Source: Acidobacteriota bacterium (GTDB taxonomy: Bacteria > Acidobacteriota > Terriglobia > Bryobacterales > Bryobacteraceae). From it: a stretch of DNA of 64,000 nt. Under the pieces are notes generated by a model, which did not search any database, was not told where the DNA came from, and saw only the letters and a list, made by a program, of their open reading frames with translations. Shown piece by piece: positions 54,207 through 61,920 of this stretch. Position numbers and translations under genes: made by a program. The stretch covers positions 1-64,000 of the forward strand of contig CANIVU010000017.1 of assembly GCA_947470805.1 (NCBI GenBank), in the 5' to 3' direction. Each line of letters opens with the position of its first letter. The stretch's first letter is position 1.

Positions 54207-54555
54207 CCTGCGATCCTACACCTTTTCCGGGAAACGCTGGGGCCGATCCCATAGGTCCCGACGCGCGTCCATGGTCTGGGCCCAGGCTGCAACGTATATC
54301 CAGGGGCAGGTCACTCCCGTTGGTGCGGCCACCGGAGACCGCCAACCCGGTAGCGCACGAGGCCACACCAGTGCGCCCACCCACGGCGGCGAGCCCACCC
54401 GGCCCTACCCTTTGGCGTGCCGAAGTAAAGCCGCAGGCCGCCCCACAACGTCTCGCGCTGACGGCCGGCAGCATGCTCGTGAACAAACACGCGGCACCGC
54501 GGATTGGCGTACGCACGGGCAATGACCCGCCGGGGATCGCCATTCAGCGCGCGGC
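54207..54555. other. 350-bp gap without a supported gene
   Basis: The promoter of the seven-gene minus-strand operon should lie here, but no clear -35/-10 pair stands out. On the minus strand an unstarted frame ending at a TGA (54311-54313) reads protein-like text (VIARAYANPRC, RETLWGGLRLYFG). It has no initiator, and its upstream part collides with the PhoD stop. It may be a gene remnant, and no homologue is recognised. Confidence 0.4.
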
Positions 54556-56004
54556 CTACGCCTTCCGTGAGAACGAGTGCGAATGCACCGTCACGCCCTT
54601 CACATCCCGGTGACGGACCCGCAGCGAACAGCTTCCGCCCTCACGCGAAACATCCAGGCTGGCATACCCGCCCAGCACCCGGTGAAACCGGTGCCGCACC
54701 TTGTCCAGGCCCGGCGTCCCGCCGGCATGTTCGTCGGAAGCCGGCCCGCAACCAAACTCGTGCAATCCCGTCTCCGGGTCCACCGAGTGATACTGCCAGT
54801 GCCGGTCTCCGCAGAACGAAATCACATTCCCGTCGAAATTGTTCTTTATAAACGCACGAATCTCGTTGCTCTCGTGGGCAAACCCGGGATTGGCATGATT
54901 GTCGTTCTTCGTCGTCCGGTCCGGCCCCACGATCGGGTTCGGATTCACCAGAATCTTCCAGGTGGCCGTGCTCGCCTGCAAGGACTTCATCAACCACGCC
55001 TTCTGCTCGGCACCCCAAATGGTCTTGCCCGGTCCATCTGGGTCATCGTTCGGCGTCCGGTAATCGCGCGCCTCCGGCAACCACAGCTCAATGTCAGTTC
55101 CCGCCCGCACGGTCCGGTACATCGGCCGGCCCGTCAACGGCGCCGGAACCTGCTCCCGGAAGATCCGTTGCCCCTGCACAAACGTGAACGGCTCCATCCG
55201 CTTGTCAGGCATCGCCGGCCAGGCGTCGTTGGAAAACACGTCGTGGTCGTCCTTCTGCCAGTACCCGCCGGTGTGACGCAGGCTGTTCACCAGCGTGGGC
55301 AGGCTGTACATCCGCTGCCAGTGGTAGCGGGCGACGGCTTCGCTGTTGGCAATCGGATCTTCGTTGTCGTAGTAGACGTTATCCCCGCAGCTCAGCAGAA
55401 AGTGCGGCGCGTCCCGCTGGATGCTCTCGTACAGGTGAAAGCCATCGGGGCGATCCATGTGGCAGTACATCTGGCAGCTCAACATGGCGATGGAAACAGT
55501 CGCCGGCCGGGCCGCCACCGGCAGGGTGCGAAAGGCGCCGGTCAGTTCCCCATCCACACGCCCATTCCGCGTCGCCCGCGTCTCGATAAGATAAGTGTAA
55601 GGCGCGTCCGGCCGCAACCCGGTCAGAGTGGCTTGCGTCGCAAAGTCCGCCGCTTCGTTCACGTCCAGCCACTTCGTGGTCCCCGATGGGCCGCCCTTGT
55701 AGACGACGCGCATGTAGCCCGGGGCGCCAGCCGCGGACCCCTCCAGCGTTTCGATCTTCGTATCGGGCGGCAGGAGCTTGGCGTCTTTGTTGTGAGCCTT
55801 CCGAACGATGCCATTCGCCAGACGCTGCGAGGCGCCAGTACGGCGCATCCACACGCGGGCCGAATCGGCCGTCATCTCGCCCACTTTACAGCCGGTAGCC
55901 TGGTGCGTCTCGCCGGGCGCAGCCGCGCCGTAGGCGGCGGCTCCCAGGCCCATAGTGAGCATCTGGCGGCGGCTCAAACCGTCGGGAAAAGAGTTGTCGC
56001 GCAT
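54556..56004 (-). CDS. Alkaline phosphatase D family (PhoD-like), Tat-exported
   Basis: 482 residues from the ATG at 56004. The N-terminus MRDNSFPDGLSRRQMLTMGL is a twin-arginine leader. The fibronectin-like N-domain (VGEMTADSARVWMR) precedes the metallophosphatase part: SCGDNVYYDNEDP, KDDHDVFSND, WGAEQKAWL, and SFCGDRHWQYH with the C-terminal His/Asp. PhoD enzymes are calcium/iron-dependent phosphomono- and diesterases in the periplasm. Starts at 56040 and 56055 would put extra residues before the Arg pair and overlap the divergent SDR start. Confidence 0.88.
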   Translation of the reverse strand: MRDNSFPDGLSRRQMLTMGLGAAAYGAAAPGETHQATGCKVGEMTADSARVWMRRTGASQRLANGIVRKAHNKDAKLLPPDTKIETLEGSAAGAPGYMRVVYKGGPSGTTKWLDVNEAADFATQATLTGLRPDAPYTYLIETRATRNGRVDGELTGAFRTLPVAARPATVSIAMLSCQMYCHMDRPDGFHLYESIQRDAPHFLLSCGDNVYYDNEDPIANSEAVARYHWQRMYSLPTLVNSLRHTGGYWQKDDHDVFSNDAWPAMPDKRMEPFTFVQGQRIFREQVPAPLTGRPMYRTVRAGTDIELWLPEARDYRTPNDDPDGPGKTIWGAEQKAWLMKSLQASTATWKILVNPNPIVGPDRTTKNDNHANPGFAHESNEIRAFIKNNFDGNVISFCGDRHWQYHSVDPETGLHEFGCGPASDEHAGGTPGLDKVRHRFHRVLGGYASLDVSREGGSCSLRVRHRDVKGVTVHSHSFSRKA

Positions 56005-56038
56005 CGCCGCCAGATTATCACGCGCGGTAGCATCAATC

Positions 56039-56749
56039 ATGAGTTCCCTTCTCAATCAACGCGCCGTCGTCACCGGAGGCAGCCGCGGGATCGGCCGGGC
56101 CATTGTGGAAGCGCTGTTGGCCGAAGGGGCCATCGTCACGCTTTGTGGCCGGACGGAGGCATCGACGGCGGCCGCGCTTGCCGAACTCGCCCACCCGCAC
56201 GCGCACGGCATCGCCGCCGACGTCTCGGCCGAAGCCGATGTTGCCCGTCTCTTCGCCTTCGCCGAGGAACGCATGGGCGGCGTCGACATCCTGGTTGCCA
56301 GCGCCGGGATCGGACTTTTTCAGGCTGCTGGCGACATGGAAATCGCCGACTGGAAACGGACAATTGACATTAATTTGACGGGCGTTTTCTTATGCTCCCG
56401 CCTGGCCATTCAATGTATGCGAAAGTCCGGTGGCGGCTTCATTGTGCATCTGAGCAGCCTGGCTGGGCGCAATCCCTTTGCCGGCGGCGCGGCCTACAAC
56501 GCCTCCAAGTTCGGTTTGAATGGGATGGGGGAGGCGATGATGCTCGACCACCGCAATGAAGACATCCGCGTGACGACCATCATGCCCGGTAGCGTGGATA
56601 CGGATTTCTCCCCTCGTCCCTCCGGCAAGCCCTCGGAGTGGAAAATTGCCGCCTCCGACGTTGCCGCCATGGTCATCGCCGTCCTCTCCATGCCCTCCCG
56701 GACACTGGTTAGCCGGGTGGAGATGCGCCCCTCCCGGCCTCAGAAATAA
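56039..56749 (+). CDS. Short-chain dehydrogenase/reductase (3-ketoacyl reductase-like)
   Basis: 236 residues from the ATG at 56039; an earlier in-frame start would lie in the PhoD gene. Motifs: VVTGGSRGIGRA (NAD(P)-binding), the Ser of HLSSLAG, the YNASK catalytic pair, and DRxDDxxxxLF-type helix packing. The C-terminus MPSRTLVSRVEMRPSRPQK resembles the RkpA/YgfF-type SDRs, whose substrates vary. It is divergent from PhoD across about 34 nt. Confidence 0.88.
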   Translation: MSSLLNQRAVVTGGSRGIGRAIVEALLAEGAIVTLCGRTEASTAAALAELAHPHAHGIAADVSAEADVARLFAFAEERMGGVDILVASAGIGLFQAAGDMEIADWKRTIDINLTGVFLCSRLAIQCMRKSGGGFIVHLSSLAGRNPFAGGAAYNASKFGLNGMGEAMMLDHRNEDIRVTTIMPGSVDTDFSPRPSGKPSEWKIAASDVAAMVIAVLSMPSRTLVSRVEMRPSRPQK

Positions 56750-56786
56750 CCGCATCGGAATTTTCTGGCAGCCGCTCCCCCCGGAT

Positions 56787-56803
56787 TCGGCACGCAACTT
56801 GCT
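56787..56803 (+). promoter_or_regulatory. Sigma-54 (RpoN) -24/-12 promoter
   Basis: CGGCACGCAACTTGCT carries the -24 GG (56789-56790) and -12 GC (56801-56802) exactly 10 nt apart, as required. It agrees with TGGCACG-N4-TTGCW at all but the first T. It lies about 50 nt before the AAA+ gene's ATG. An enhancer-binding protein would be needed for activity; none is encoded adjacent. Confidence 0.6.
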
Positions 56804-56850
56804 CATACTTCCCCGTTGGAAGCCGAAACGTGTTGTAGCGGAGAAACTAC

Positions 56851-58227
56851 ATGACGCGTTGGCTGACCGATCGGAAGGACCCAGAGAAGAAAGATGTCGA
56901 GAAGGCTAAGAATTCTCCGGCCAAAGGAACGCCGCGCAGTACCAGTGGAATCGGGCAATGGCAGGTCTGGCCAGAGCCGCAGAACGTCTCCGTCCAGAAC
57001 CAATCGCAAAGGAGTAACGCAGCGATGACGTCGAATGCCAGCTTGCCAACCGCCGTACAAGGAGGTGTCCCGCTCGACCCTACGCGCACCGGGCGCGAGG
57101 CCGAATCCTTAGACACCAATCTGCGCCGCCTGGTCGTCGGACAACCGGAAGCGATTGAGCAAATCGTGAATATCTATCAGATGCATCTGACCGGGATGAA
57201 CCCTCCGGGCCGTCCCATCGGAAATTTCCTCTTCCTGGGCCCCACGGGAACCGGAAAAACTCGCATTGTTGAGGCTACAGCCGAATCATTGATCAATAAT
57301 CCCCGCGCCGTCATTAAGATCGACTGCGCCGAATTTCAACACTCCCACGAGATTGCCAAACTCATCGGCTCGCCTCCCGGCTACCTTGGCCACCGCGAAA
57401 CCCATCCGCTGCTGAGCCAGGAAGTCATCAACCAGTACCACACGGAGCGCAACAAAATCAGCTTCATCCTCTTCGATGAGATCGAAAAGGCCTCCGACGC
57501 TCTCTGGAACCTCCTGCTCGGTATCCTCGACAAGGCCACGCTCACGTTGGGCGACAACCGGAAAGTGGATTTCTCCCGCGCTCTGATCTTCATGACGTCG
57601 AACCTGGGCGCCAGCGAAATGAGTTCCATTCTGAATCCCAAACTGGGATTTGGTCTCGGTGCGGCGGCCAATGCCGGCAAGGCTCCGGCACTCGATGAGA
57701 AGATGTCGTCCAAGATCGCCCGCACCGGCGCGGACGCCGCGCGGAAAAAGTTCACCCCCGAGTTCATGAACCGTCTGGACAAAGTCGTCGTCTTTCAGCC
57801 TCTGGGCGAAGAGGAGATGCGGCGAATTCTTGATATCGAACTCCAGCAGGTGCAACACCGGATCTTCGCCTCTTCGGCGGAACGGTCCTTCGTCTTCAAT
57901 GCCTCCCGGGATGCCAAGGACTTTGTACTCTCTCAAGGGATCGACGCCAAGTACGGTGCCCGGCATCTGAAACGCGCCATCGAACGGCTGCTCGTGCAGC
58001 CACTGTCCAACTTAATCGCCACCGGGCAGATCCGCCCTGGGGATCTGGTCCGGATCGACGTTGCCGATGGCGCCATTACGTTCCATCGCGATGCGGAGGG
58101 AATGTCGCCGGCCGCCATGGTGCAGTACGGTGAGTCGTCCATGATCTTGCCGCCGATCGCGGCGATGGCCTCTGCGATCTACGAAAGCTCTCGGGGTCAG
58201 GTTGCCAAGTCTTCCCGCCGCAGCTAA
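56851..58227 (+). CDS. ClpB/ClpA-type (AAA_2) single-module AAA+ ATPase
   Basis: 458 residues. A ~100-residue polar N-terminus lacks any Clp N-domain. The AAA+ module has Walker A GPTGTGKT near 130, the aromatic-hydrophobic pore loop GSPPGYLGH, Walker B FILFDEIEKA, sensor 1 MTSNLG, arginine-finger FTPEFMNRLD and sensor 2 GARHLKRAIE. That is the D2 half of ClpA/B/C/X-like unfoldases without D1 or a middle domain. Translation may start at 56851 (AGCGGAG upstream) or at the internal ATG at 57025. A sigma-54 promoter precedes it. Confidence 0.85.
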   Translation: MTRWLTDRKDPEKKDVEKAKNSPAKGTPRSTSGIGQWQVWPEPQNVSVQNQSQRSNAAMTSNASLPTAVQGGVPLDPTRTGREAESLDTNLRRLVVGQPEAIEQIVNIYQMHLTGMNPPGRPIGNFLFLGPTGTGKTRIVEATAESLINNPRAVIKIDCAEFQHSHEIAKLIGSPPGYLGHRETHPLLSQEVINQYHTERNKISFILFDEIEKASDALWNLLLGILDKATLTLGDNRKVDFSRALIFMTSNLGASEMSSILNPKLGFGLGAAANAGKAPALDEKMSSKIARTGADAARKKFTPEFMNRLDKVVVFQPLGEEEMRRILDIELQQVQHRIFASSAERSFVFNASRDAKDFVLSQGIDAKYGARHLKRAIERLLVQPLSNLIATGQIRPGDLVRIDVADGAITFHRDAEGMSPAAMVQYGESSMILPPIAAMASAIYESSRGQVAKSSRRS

Positions 58228-58290
58228 TTGTTTAACGATGAAAAATATCTAATCCTGTAAACTAGGAGGGGTAGGTCTTGTTCTTACGGA

Positions 58291-58308
58291 AAGGAGACCA
58301 CCCTTCTG
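58291..58308 (+). promoter_or_regulatory. Strong Shine-Dalgarno before a CTG start codon
   Basis: AAGGAG at 58291-58296 lies nine bases before CTG at 58306-58308. No ATG, GTG or TTG is available in frame upstream of the iron-sulfur cysteines. The first in-frame ATG, at 58486, would remove the whole radical SAM cluster motif. Confidence 0.7.
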
Positions 58309-59316
58309 AAAACCTCAGAGATTATACGTGCATGGGGCAAAATTTTACGAGGTCAGGCCCCCTCCCTCTCAATTGAAGTTACACGGGAATGTCCCCTTCG
58401 GTGCCCGGGATGTTATGCCTATGATGATAATCATCTGGGCGGTGAAACGACGCTCAGGCAACTGCGAGACCGCAAGGGCCAGGAGTTGATAGACGGGGTA
58501 CTGGAGATTGTCGACAAACATCGGCCGTTGCATCTCTCCATCGTCGGCGGGGATCCCCTCGTCCGCTATCGGGAGATGGAAACGCTCATCCCCCTCATTC
58601 TCGAAAAAGGCGTCCACATCCAGCTGGTTACCAGCGCCTTCCGGCCGCTTCCGGAAGCCTGGGCCTCGGTGCCCGGATTGAACGTCGTTGTCTCCATCGA
58701 CGGGCTACAACCGGAGCACGACGAGCGGCGAAAACCGGCCACCTATGAACGGATCTTAACCAACATACAGGGCCAAAACGTCACAATTCACTGCACAATT
58801 ACGTCACAAATGATGCGTTCTGACGGTTATTTGGAGCGTTTTTTGCAGTTCTGGACGCCCAGAAATGAGATCAAAAGGGTCTGGTTCTCCATTTTCACAC
58901 CCCAGCGCGGGGACTCGATGGAGGAGATTTTAACGCCTTCCGAGCGCAAACAAGCCGTTGCGGACATGCTGTCTTTGCGGGAACGGCATCCCAAACTGGA
59001 CATGCATCCCAAAATGATCGCCGAGTACCTTACTCCTCCGGAATCGCCGGAAAGTTGTGTGTTTTCAATGACAACGAAAACTATCTCGGCCGATCTGACA
59101 ACGCTCATCACCCCGTGCCAGTTTGGCGGGGACCCCGATTGCGGCTCGTGCGGCTGTATCGCATCGGCCGGGCTCAAGGCGATCGCGGACCACAAACTGG
59201 GGGGAATGGTCCCCATTAGCGCCATTTTCAAGGCCTCGATAGCGATCGGCCGCCTGGTTTCCGGCGAAGAGCGGCCGCCTGTACCGCAAAAGGCTGAATT
59301 CCCAATCCTTCGCTAG
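58306..59316 (+). CDS. Radical SAM enzyme with C-terminal auxiliary Cys cluster, CTG start
   Basis: 336 residues from CTG. The radical SAM cluster CxxxCxxC is ECPLRCPGCYAYDD (Cys 29, 33, 36), followed by SIVGGDPLVR (GGDP/GGEP SAM contact) and VVVSIDGL. The C-terminus has TPCQFGGDPDCGSCGCIASAG, a SPASM/twitch-like cysteine set for a second cluster. Homologues in Acidobacteriota, as I recall, begin MKTSEIIRAWGKILRG, which matches the text after this CTG. The substrate is unknown. Stopping at the first ATG would delete about 60 essential residues. It is followed by a strong terminator. Confidence 0.88.
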   Translation: MKTSEIIRAWGKILRGQAPSLSIEVTRECPLRCPGCYAYDDNHLGGETTLRQLRDRKGQELIDGVLEIVDKHRPLHLSIVGGDPLVRYREMETLIPLILEKGVHIQLVTSAFRPLPEAWASVPGLNVVVSIDGLQPEHDERRKPATYERILTNIQGQNVTIHCTITSQMMRSDGYLERFLQFWTPRNEIKRVWFSIFTPQRGDSMEEILTPSERKQAVADMLSLRERHPKLDMHPKMIAEYLTPPESPESCVFSMTTKTISADLTTLITPCQFGGDPDCGSCGCIASAGLKAIADHKLGGMVPISAIFKASIAIGRLVSGEERPPVPQKAEFPILR

Positions 59317-59334
59317 GCAAGCGCCAGGCAAGAA

Positions 59335-59370
59335 AAAACCGCCGTGGCCCGATCAGGCCACGGCGGTTTT
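59335..59370. terminator. Bidirectional rho-independent terminator
   Basis: AAAACCGCCGTGGCC (59335-59349) pairs over 15 bp with its complement (59356-59370) around the 6-nt loop CGATCA, and T runs flank both sides. It serves the radical SAM gene and the convergent helicase gene. Confidence 0.92.
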
Positions 59371-59388
59371 CTGTTTGGTTTGAAAGAG

Positions 59389-60708
59389 TTAGCGCCCGGT
59401 CTTGCGGGGACCGCTGAACTTCTTGGGGCCGCCGAAGCCGCCACCGCGCTTGGGAGCGCTGTTGGACCAGGAAGGCGGAGTCGACTTACCGGCGGGACGG
59501 AACTGCTTGCGGGCCTGCGGCGGAGGGGGCGGGATGATTTCGCGGTCGGCGAAACGTTCCATCGGCTCCGGCATCGGGTCCAGCTGGGCCACGATCTGAC
59601 GCGTAAGTTGGACATTCAACGTACGTTCGATCTTGCGGATGTCGTTGCGCTCCTGGCGGGTGGCGAAGGTATGGGCGACGCCACGAGCACCGGCGCGGCC
59701 GGTACGGCCGACGCGGTGGATGAAGTCTTCGGGAACCATCGGCAGGTCGAAGTTGACGACGTGGGAGATACCGTCGACGTGGATACCGCGGGCGGCAACG
59801 TCGGTGGCGACGAGCACACGGTAGTCACCCTGCTGGAAGCCGGCGAGGGCGCGGTTGCGCTGGCCCTGGGTACGGTCCCCGTGAATGCTGGTGGCTTTCA
59901 CGCCGACACGCGCGAGGCGCTTGGCGAGCTTCTCTACACCGTGACGGGTGCGGGCGAAGACCAGGAAGGACCCGGTTTCGCGGCCCAGCATATGGTGCAG
60001 GAGGTCGACCTTGCGATCGTGTTCGATTTCGTAGAAGTGCAGGTCGACGTTTTCGGTGGGCTTGGTCGTGGGGCCAAGGGCGATACGGACCGGATTGGAA
60101 AGGTGCTGCGCGATGAGCTTGGAGGCGCTGGGCTCGATGGTGGCCGAGAAGAACAGCGTCTGGCGCTTTTTCGGGATCTGACCGAGGATCTGGTGCAGAG
60201 CCGGGAGGAAGCCCATGTCGAGCATACGGTCCCCTTCGTCAAGGATGACGTGGGTGACCTGGCTCAGATTCGCCAGGCGGCGATCGAGGAAGTCGCAAAG
60301 GCGGCCGGGCGTGGCGATGATGACCTGCGCACCGCGGCGGAGCGCGTTGAGCTGGGCACCTTCGGCCATACCACCGACGACGGTGGCGGCGCGGAAGCCG
60401 GTTCCCTGAGCGATCTCGTCGAACTCACGAGCGATCTGGATGGCCAGTTCACGAGTGGGGCTCAGGATGAGAGCGCGGGGGCCGACGGCTTTGCCGGCGG
60501 GGGCGGGCTGCTGCAACATCGCTTCGATGAGCGGCAGGCAAAAGGCAAGAGTCTTGCCGGTGCCGGTCTGGGCGGTGGCAACGATATCGTTACCAGCAAG
60601 AGCGGCGGGGATGGCTTTAGATTGGACGGGCGTAGGTACAGCGTAGCCCTTCTTATTCAAGTTGCCCAGAAGAATCGGGGACAACGACAAGTCAGTGAAG
60701 AGATTCAT
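59389..60708 (-). CDS. DEAD-box RNA helicase, RhlE/DeaD type
   Basis: 439 residues. The motifs in order are a Q motif (PTPVQSKAIPAAL), motif I AQTGTGKT, Ia PTRELAIQ, GG, Ib TPGR, motif II, III SAT, IV VFARTR, V ATDVAARGIHV and VI HRVGRTGRAG. Motif II reads DEGD instead of DEAD, an Ala-to-Gly change that keeps the acidic residues and is expected to remain active. The C-terminus is a basic, Gly/Pro-rich RNA-binding tail. Unwinding of rRNA or mRNA at low temperature is the usual role. Confidence 0.95.
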   Translation of the reverse strand: MNLFTDLSLSPILLGNLNKKGYAVPTPVQSKAIPAALAGNDIVATAQTGTGKTLAFCLPLIEAMLQQPAPAGKAVGPRALILSPTRELAIQIAREFDEIAQGTGFRAATVVGGMAEGAQLNALRRGAQVIIATPGRLCDFLDRRLANLSQVTHVILDEGDRMLDMGFLPALHQILGQIPKKRQTLFFSATIEPSASKLIAQHLSNPVRIALGPTTKPTENVDLHFYEIEHDRKVDLLHHMLGRETGSFLVFARTRHGVEKLAKRLARVGVKATSIHGDRTQGQRNRALAGFQQGDYRVLVATDVAARGIHVDGISHVVNFDLPMVPEDFIHRVGRTGRAGARGVAHTFATRQERNDIRKIERTLNVQLTRQIVAQLDPMPEPMERFADREIIPPPPPQARKQFRPAGKSTPPSWSNSAPKRGGGFGGPKKFSGPRKTGR

Positions 60709-60752
60709 TTAGTTTTTGAAAGGCGAAGTCAGATCAACGATCCAACTGTCGT

Positions 60753-60774
60753 CCTTGCAAAAAAATAGGCAAGG
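60753..60774 (-). other. AT-rich hairpin in the helicase leader
   Basis: CCTTGC (60753-60758) and GCAAGG (60769-60774) pair around a 10-nt loop containing a T run (sense strand). It lies in the leader about 45-65 nt before the helicase ATG. It might attenuate or stabilise the message; cold-shock helicase leaders often carry structure. Confidence 0.3.
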
Positions 60775-60919
60775 TAAAAAGTACAGGAACGGGGTTGACT
60801 TCTAATCCTTACAATCATAGCACGTTTCGACACCACGTCGGTGTGGGCGAGAGACGTTTAATCTTTTGCGGAGGGCTATTATGAGGTGATAGTGTCGAAC
60901 GATGGCGTGTGGAGGATCG

Positions 60920-61117
60920 ATGCGGCTGGCGTTCACAATTCTTTTCATTTTTGCCGGGATGACCGGAGGATTGCTGGCGGAGAACAATCCGAAGCAGCGT
61001 TCCGTGAAGAGGCAAGGCAGAGAGATGCCGGAAACCGGGTCGAAGAAGGATCAGAAGTGGGATGGTCCGGACTTCGACGCCACAAAGAACGAACGACAGC
61101 CGAAGGGTAAGCAGTAG
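60920..61117 (+). CDS. Small secreted polar protein
   Basis: 65 residues from the ATG at 60920, which has GGAGG five bases upstream; an ATG 18 nt earlier is worse. A signal peptide (MRLAFTILFIFAGMTGGLLA) is followed by 45 charged residues (KDQKWDGPDFDATKNERQPK) with no Cys and low complexity. It ends 2 nt before the GTG of the next gene, so the two are co-expressed. No family recognised. Confidence 0.6.
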   Translation: MRLAFTILFIFAGMTGGLLAENNPKQRSVKRQGREMPETGSKKDQKWDGPDFDATKNERQPKGKQ

Positions 61118-61119
61118 GC

Positions 61120-61920
61120 GTGCTGGGCCCGCTTTTGCTGGTCGCGATGGCATTGTCACCGGTGGAACGGGCGGTGGCGTATCTATCGAAGGAAGTCCCT
61201 CGGTGGCGGGGTGAGAACGGCTGCTTTTCGTGCCATAACAATGGGGACGGTGCGCGGGCGTTGTACGCGGCCGGGGTGGCGCTGGATGGGGCGGTGCTGC
61301 GGGAAACGACGGCCTGGGTAACGAATCCGTCGGTTTGGGATACCAACCGCGGGGATCCGGTGGTGAGTGACAAGAAGCTGGCGCGGATTCAGTTTGGGGC
61401 GGCGTTGCTGGCGTCCGGACGGAAGGAAACTTTGTGCGCGGCCGCGGCGTTGATTGGGAAGGACATGGGCGCGGATGGCTCCTGGGCGGTGGACGCGGGT
61501 TCACCGGCGACGTATGGGACGGTGTTGGCGACCTATTTTGCTCGGGAGGTATTGCGGTCTTGTGGGCGGGAGACGGGGTTGACAGACCGATGGCTGGCCG
61601 GGCGGCGGGCGGAGAGTGTGGTGGAGGCGGCGGCGTTGCTGATGGCGGCTCCGGACCGGGCCGATGCGCGGGAGTTTCTGCAGCGGGCGCGGACGTCCGA
61701 TGGCGGATGGGGGGAGTATCCGGGCACGCCGGCACAGGTTTTTGATACCGCTATCGCCGTGATTGCGCTGCGGGGGGATGCGCGGGGACGGGCTTGGCTG
61801 TTGGTACGGCAGCAACCGGAAGGTGGGTGGGCGGAGACGACGCGGCCACCTGGGTCGCAGAGCTATGCGCAGCATATTTCGACGACGGCGTGGGCGTTAC
61901 TGGCGCTGCTGCGGGAGTAA
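61120..61920 (+). CDS. CxxCH-containing protein with squalene-cyclase/prenyltransferase-like repeats
   Basis: 266 residues from GTG. A hydrophobic start precedes GCFSCHNNG, a single CxxCH haem-type motif, near residue 35. Later are the QW-like repeats of alpha/alpha barrels: GADGSWAVDAG, TSDGGWGEYPG, EGGWAETTRPP and STTAWALLALL. This matches the prenyltransferase/squalene-oxidase-repeat family in acidobacterial and planctomycete periplasmic proteins, which lack the DxDD cyclase acid as far as I can see. Haem attachment or a purely structural role is possible. Confidence 0.72.
   Translation: MLGPLLLVAMALSPVERAVAYLSKEVPRWRGENGCFSCHNNGDGARALYAAGVALDGAVLRETTAWVTNPSVWDTNRGDPVVSDKKLARIQFGAALLASGRKETLCAAAALIGKDMGADGSWAVDAGSPATYGTVLATYFAREVLRSCGRETGLTDRWLAGRRAESVVEAAALLMAAPDRADAREFLQRARTSDGGWGEYPGTPAQVFDTAIAVIALRGDARGRAWLLVRQQPEGGWAETTRPPGSQSYAQHISTTAWALLALLRE

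Noticed and set aside
54577-56367. 596-codon forward frame opposite PhoD
   Set aside because: Antisense shadow of the PhoD gene with Arg/His/Pro-rich composition.
58486-59316. Radical SAM gene starting at the internal ATG
   Set aside because: It would remove the CxxxCxxC motif and about 60 residues; a CTG with AAGGAG upstream is a better start.
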